Assembly (NCBI GenBank): GCA_013812265.1
Contig: JACCTQ010000197.1
Location: forward strand, 1-6,135
Source of the DNA: Actinomycetota bacterium
GTDB taxonomy: Bacteria > Actinomycetota > Thermoleophilia > Gaiellales > Gaiellaceae
Length of the DNA stretch: 6,135 nt
Direction of reading: 5' to 3'
The translations under genes were made by a program, and so were the position numbers. Numbering within the stretch: position 1 is the first letter of the stretch; each line of letters opens with the position of its first letter. Below are positions 3,802-6,135 of the stretch, in pieces. Under the pieces are notes generated by a model that saw only the letters and a program-made list of their open reading frames with translations, searched no databases and had not been told where the DNA came from.

Positions 3802-6135
3802 CGAGCTGACGCCGGTAGCGCGCGAGCTTCTCCCGTTCGGCCTCGACGACCTGGGCGGGCGCTCTCGCGACGAACCCGTCGTTCGCGAGCATCCGCTCCG
3901 AACGATCGATCTCCTTTTGCAGCCGCGCCCGCTCCTGCTCCAGGTTGCCGTTCACGCGCGTGCGGTCGGGGCGCACCACGGCCTCGAAGATGCGCTGGTC
4001 GTCGCTGTCGAGCTCGATCGCCACGCCGCTGCGCCGGAAGATCTCCCCGGCGTCCTGCACACGATCGAGCGCACGAACGGCGTCCCGGGAGACATCGCCC
4101 GCATCGGGCCAGGGTGCCACGATCAGGCGGCCCTGGCGAGACGGCAGGTTGGTCCAGATCTCCTCCGTGACGTGCGGCATGACCGGGTGCAGGAGCTTTA
4201 GCAGGCGCTCGAGCGCTGCGAGCGCCGTGGCCTGCGCATCCCCGTCTCCGTCGTAGAGGCGAGGCTTGATCGCCTCCGCGTACCAGTCGCAGAAGTCGTC
4301 GAACGTGAGGTGGTAGAGCTCGTCGACCGCGTGGGAGAAGTCGAACTCGCCGAGTAGCCGCTCGAACGTCCGTTGTGCCGACCCGAGCCGGGCCAGGATC
4401 CAGCGTTCCTCGAGCGCGCGCGGTCGCTCCTCGGGAAGGGCCCCCGCGCTCGCCTGCAGAATCAGGCGAGCGACGTTCCAGAGCTTGTTGGCGAGCTTGC
4501 GACCTTCTTCGATCGGGCCTGCCGAGAAGCGAACATCCTGGGTCGACGCCATCTTCATGAGCCCGTACCGCGTCGCGTCGGCGCCGTAGGTCTCGATCTG
4601 CTCCATCGGGTCCATACCGGTGCCCAGGCTCTTCGACATTCGCTCCCCGCTGGGGGCGTTGACCGTCGCGTGGATCACCACATCGCTGAAAGGGACCTCT
4701 CCCATCAGCTCGAGCCCCGCGAAGATCATCCTGTTCTCCCAGAGCCGGATGATGCCCCGGTCGGTCGTATTCAAGTCGCCGGGGTAGAACGCTCGAAGAT
4801 CCGGCGTCTCCTCCGGCCAACCAAGTGTGGCGAACGGCCACAGGGCCGACGAGAACCAGGTATCGAGCACGTCTTCGCTGCGGACGAGACCCGTCGAGCC
4901 ACACTCCCCACAGGCCTGCGGCTCTGCCTCCGTGACCGTGTCGTGCCCTTGCGGGCAGGTCCATACGGGAAGCTGGTGGCCCCACCAAATCTGGCGCGAG
5001 ATGTTCCAGTCGGGAGCGTTCTCGAGCGACTCGATCGCGAAGCGATGCTGGGACGGTGGATGGAAGCGGACGCAGCCGGTGCGGAGCGCCTCCAGGGCGG
5101 GGCGCTTGAGCCGGTCCATCCGGCACCACCACTGCGGCGACACGAGCGGCTCGATGCGGCTCTTGCAGCGATCGCAGACGGCCACGGCATGCCGGTACGA
5201 CTCCCGCTGCTCGAGCTGATCCCGCTCGCGCAACCACGAGAGGACGCGGTCGGAAGCCTCGTCCTGCGACAAGCCTGCTAGATCGCCGGCCTCCTCGTTC
5301 ATCCGTCCGTCCAGCCCGATCACCGTCAGCTCGGGAAGCCCGTGGGTGCGGCCGATCTCGTAGTCCAGCAGATCGTGGCCCGGCGTCACCTTGAGGGCGC
5401 CTGTGGCGAAATCCCGCTCCACGCGCTCGTCCGCGATCACGGGCACCGTCCGCTCGACGTAGGGGACGACGACCGTCCTGCCCACGAGGTCGCGATAGCG
5501 ATCGTCCTCGGGGTGCACCGCGACCGCGACGTCGGCCAGGATCGTCGCCGGACGGGCGGTCGCGATCGTGATGTGCCCTCCGCCGTCCTCGAACGGGTAG
5601 CGAACGTAGGTGAGCGCGTCGTCCATGTCCTCGTGCGCGAGCTCGAGATCCGAGAGCGACGTGCGGTGGAAGGGGCACCAGTTGACGATCCGGCTCGCGC
5701 GGTAGATGTGCCCGCCTTCGTAGAGATGCACGAAGAACCGCATCACTGCGCGCACGTACGCGTCGTCCATCGTGAACCGCGCGCGGCGGTAGTCGAGCGA
5801 GGCGCCGATGCTCCGGAACTGGAGCATGATCTTGCCGCCGTACTCGTGCAGCCACGCCCAGACGCGCTCGACGAAGGCCTCTCGACCCAGATCCCAGCGC
5901 GTCAGGCCCTCCTGCGCGAGATGCTTCTCCACGGCGTTGTGCGTCGAGATGCCGGCATGGTCGTACCCCGGCTGAAAGAGCACGTTGTACCCCTGCATGC
6001 GGCGGGTACGCACGATCGTGTCCGCGAGCGAGAGCTGGAGCGCATGCCCCATGTGAAGATCGCCTGTCACGTTCGGCGGCGGGTGCGCGATCGCGAAAGT
6101 CTCGCGACCGTCATCGGGCTGGGCGGCGTAGAGCC
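3785..6135 (-). CDS. valS: Valyl-tRNA synthetase (N-terminus beyond right edge)
   Basis: ValRS charges tRNA-Val and hydrolyses mischarged Thr-tRNA-Val. The window holds 782 codons; the frame is open to the edge, starting LYAAQPDDGRETF, so probably about 40-50 N-terminal residues are missing. The HIGH motif is HMGH (6044-6055) within HPPPNVTGDLHMGHAL; the KMSKS motif is RMSKS (4628-4642), followed by LGTGMDP. The editing (CP1) domain carries TARPAT (5543-5560) and GALKVTPGHD (within 5372-5401). Zinc-type cysteines occur at CDRC (near 5165) and in CPQGH...CGEC (near 4900-4960). DTWFSSALWPF and the anticodon-binding domain follow, then the C-terminal coiled-coil arm (from about residue 728: RARLQKEIDRSERM...FVARAPAQVVEAEREKL) that contacts tRNA. 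The stop overlaps folC by 17 bases. Identity is certain; its own promoter is outside the window. Confidence 0.99.
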   Translation of the reverse strand, partial: LYAAQPDDGRETFAIAHPPPNVTGDLHMGHALQLSLADTIVRTRRMQGYNVLFQPGYDHAGISTHNAVEKHLAQEGLTRWDLGREAFVERVWAWLHEYGGKIMLQFRSIGASLDYRRARFTMDDAYVRAVMRFFVHLYEGGHIYRASRIVNWCPFHRTSLSDLELAHEDMDDALTYVRYPFEDGGGHITIATARPATILADVAVAVHPEDDRYRDLVGRTVVVPYVERTVPVIADERVERDFATGALKVTPGHDLLDYEIGRTHGLPELTVIGLDGRMNEEAGDLAGLSQDEASDRVLSWLRERDQLEQRESYRHAVAVCDRCKSRIEPLVSPQWWCRMDRLKRPALEALRTGCVRFHPPSQHRFAIESLENAPDWNISRQIWWGHQLPVWTCPQGHDTVTEAEPQACGECGSTGLVRSEDVLDTWFSSALWPFATLGWPEETPDLRAFYPGDLNTTDRGIIRLWENRMIFAGLELMGEVPFSDVVIHATVNAPSGERMSKSLGTGMDPMEQIETYGADATRYGLMKMASTQDVRFSAGPIEEGRKLANKLWNVARLILQASAGALPEERPRALEERWILARLGSAQRTFERLLGEFDFSHAVDELYHLTFDDFCDWYAEAIKPRLYDGDGDAQATALAALERLLKLLHPVMPHVTEEIWTNLPSRQGRLIVAPWPDAGDVSRDAVRALDRVQDAGEIFRRSGVAIELDSDDQRIFEAVVRPDRTRVNGNLEQERARLQKEIDRSERMLANDGFVARAPAQVVEAEREKLARYRRQLDALSG

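Noticed and set aside
4373..5281. 302-codon open frame on the plus strand opposite valS
   Set aside because: It lies wholly antisense to firmly identified ValRS domains, shows no recognisable motif, and long antisense frames are common in GC-rich coding DNA.
3765..5855. 696-codon open frame on the minus strand in another frame of valS
   Set aside because: Its product is extremely rich in Arg, Gly and Ala without any domain; it is an out-of-frame shadow of valS created by high GC content.

Overview
This 6.1 kb window is GC-rich (about two thirds by eye) and almost entirely coding. Every gene I can support lies on the minus strand, so transcription runs from high to low coordinates. In that order they are valS (valyl-tRNA synthetase, 5' end off the right edge), folC, a 37-residue single-span membrane protein, a membrane protein with two C-terminal zinc ribbons, ndk, a class I SAM-dependent methyltransferase, maf, and after a 144-base gap the first 35 codons of mreB (running off the left edge).

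The likely source is a high-GC actinomycete-type bacterium. The backbone valS-folC-(small membrane protein)-ndk-mreB matches the order I recall from Streptomyces and other Actinomycetota, where a DUF4233 membrane protein sits between folC and ndk. The ValRS is of a divergent kind (RMSKS followed by LGTGMDP; TARPAT in the editing domain). That, with the interposed methyltransferase, makes me lean to a deep-branching class such as Thermoleophilia (Gaiellales/Solirubrobacterales). This assignment rests on memory of gene order and protein style, not on a search.

Layout: 3785-6135 valS; 2674-3801 folC; 2585-2698 small membrane protein; 2026-2577 zinc-ribbon membrane protein; 1607-2026 ndk; 841-1620 methyltransferase; 251-844 maf; 107-250 intergenic; 1-106 mreB. 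All junctions from valS to maf overlap by 1 to 25 bases, except one 7-base gap with a GAGG ribosome binding site. This points to one translationally coupled operon. The only real spacer is between maf and mreB. It holds two imperfect palindromes and a weak -10-like hexamer close to the mreB start, so mreB may have its own promoter or an operon end may lie here.

Functionally this is a growth-linked housekeeping cluster: amino-acid charging (ValRS), folate polyglutamylation (FolC), NTP balance (Ndk), removal of modified nucleotides (Maf), and cell shape (MreB). Three less-known members sit among them: the 37-residue membrane protein, the zinc-ribbon membrane protein and the methyltransferase. 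I see no mobile element, phage gene, CRISPR array, RNA gene or defence system. The points worth a second look are the two small membrane proteins and the palindromic spacer before mreB.
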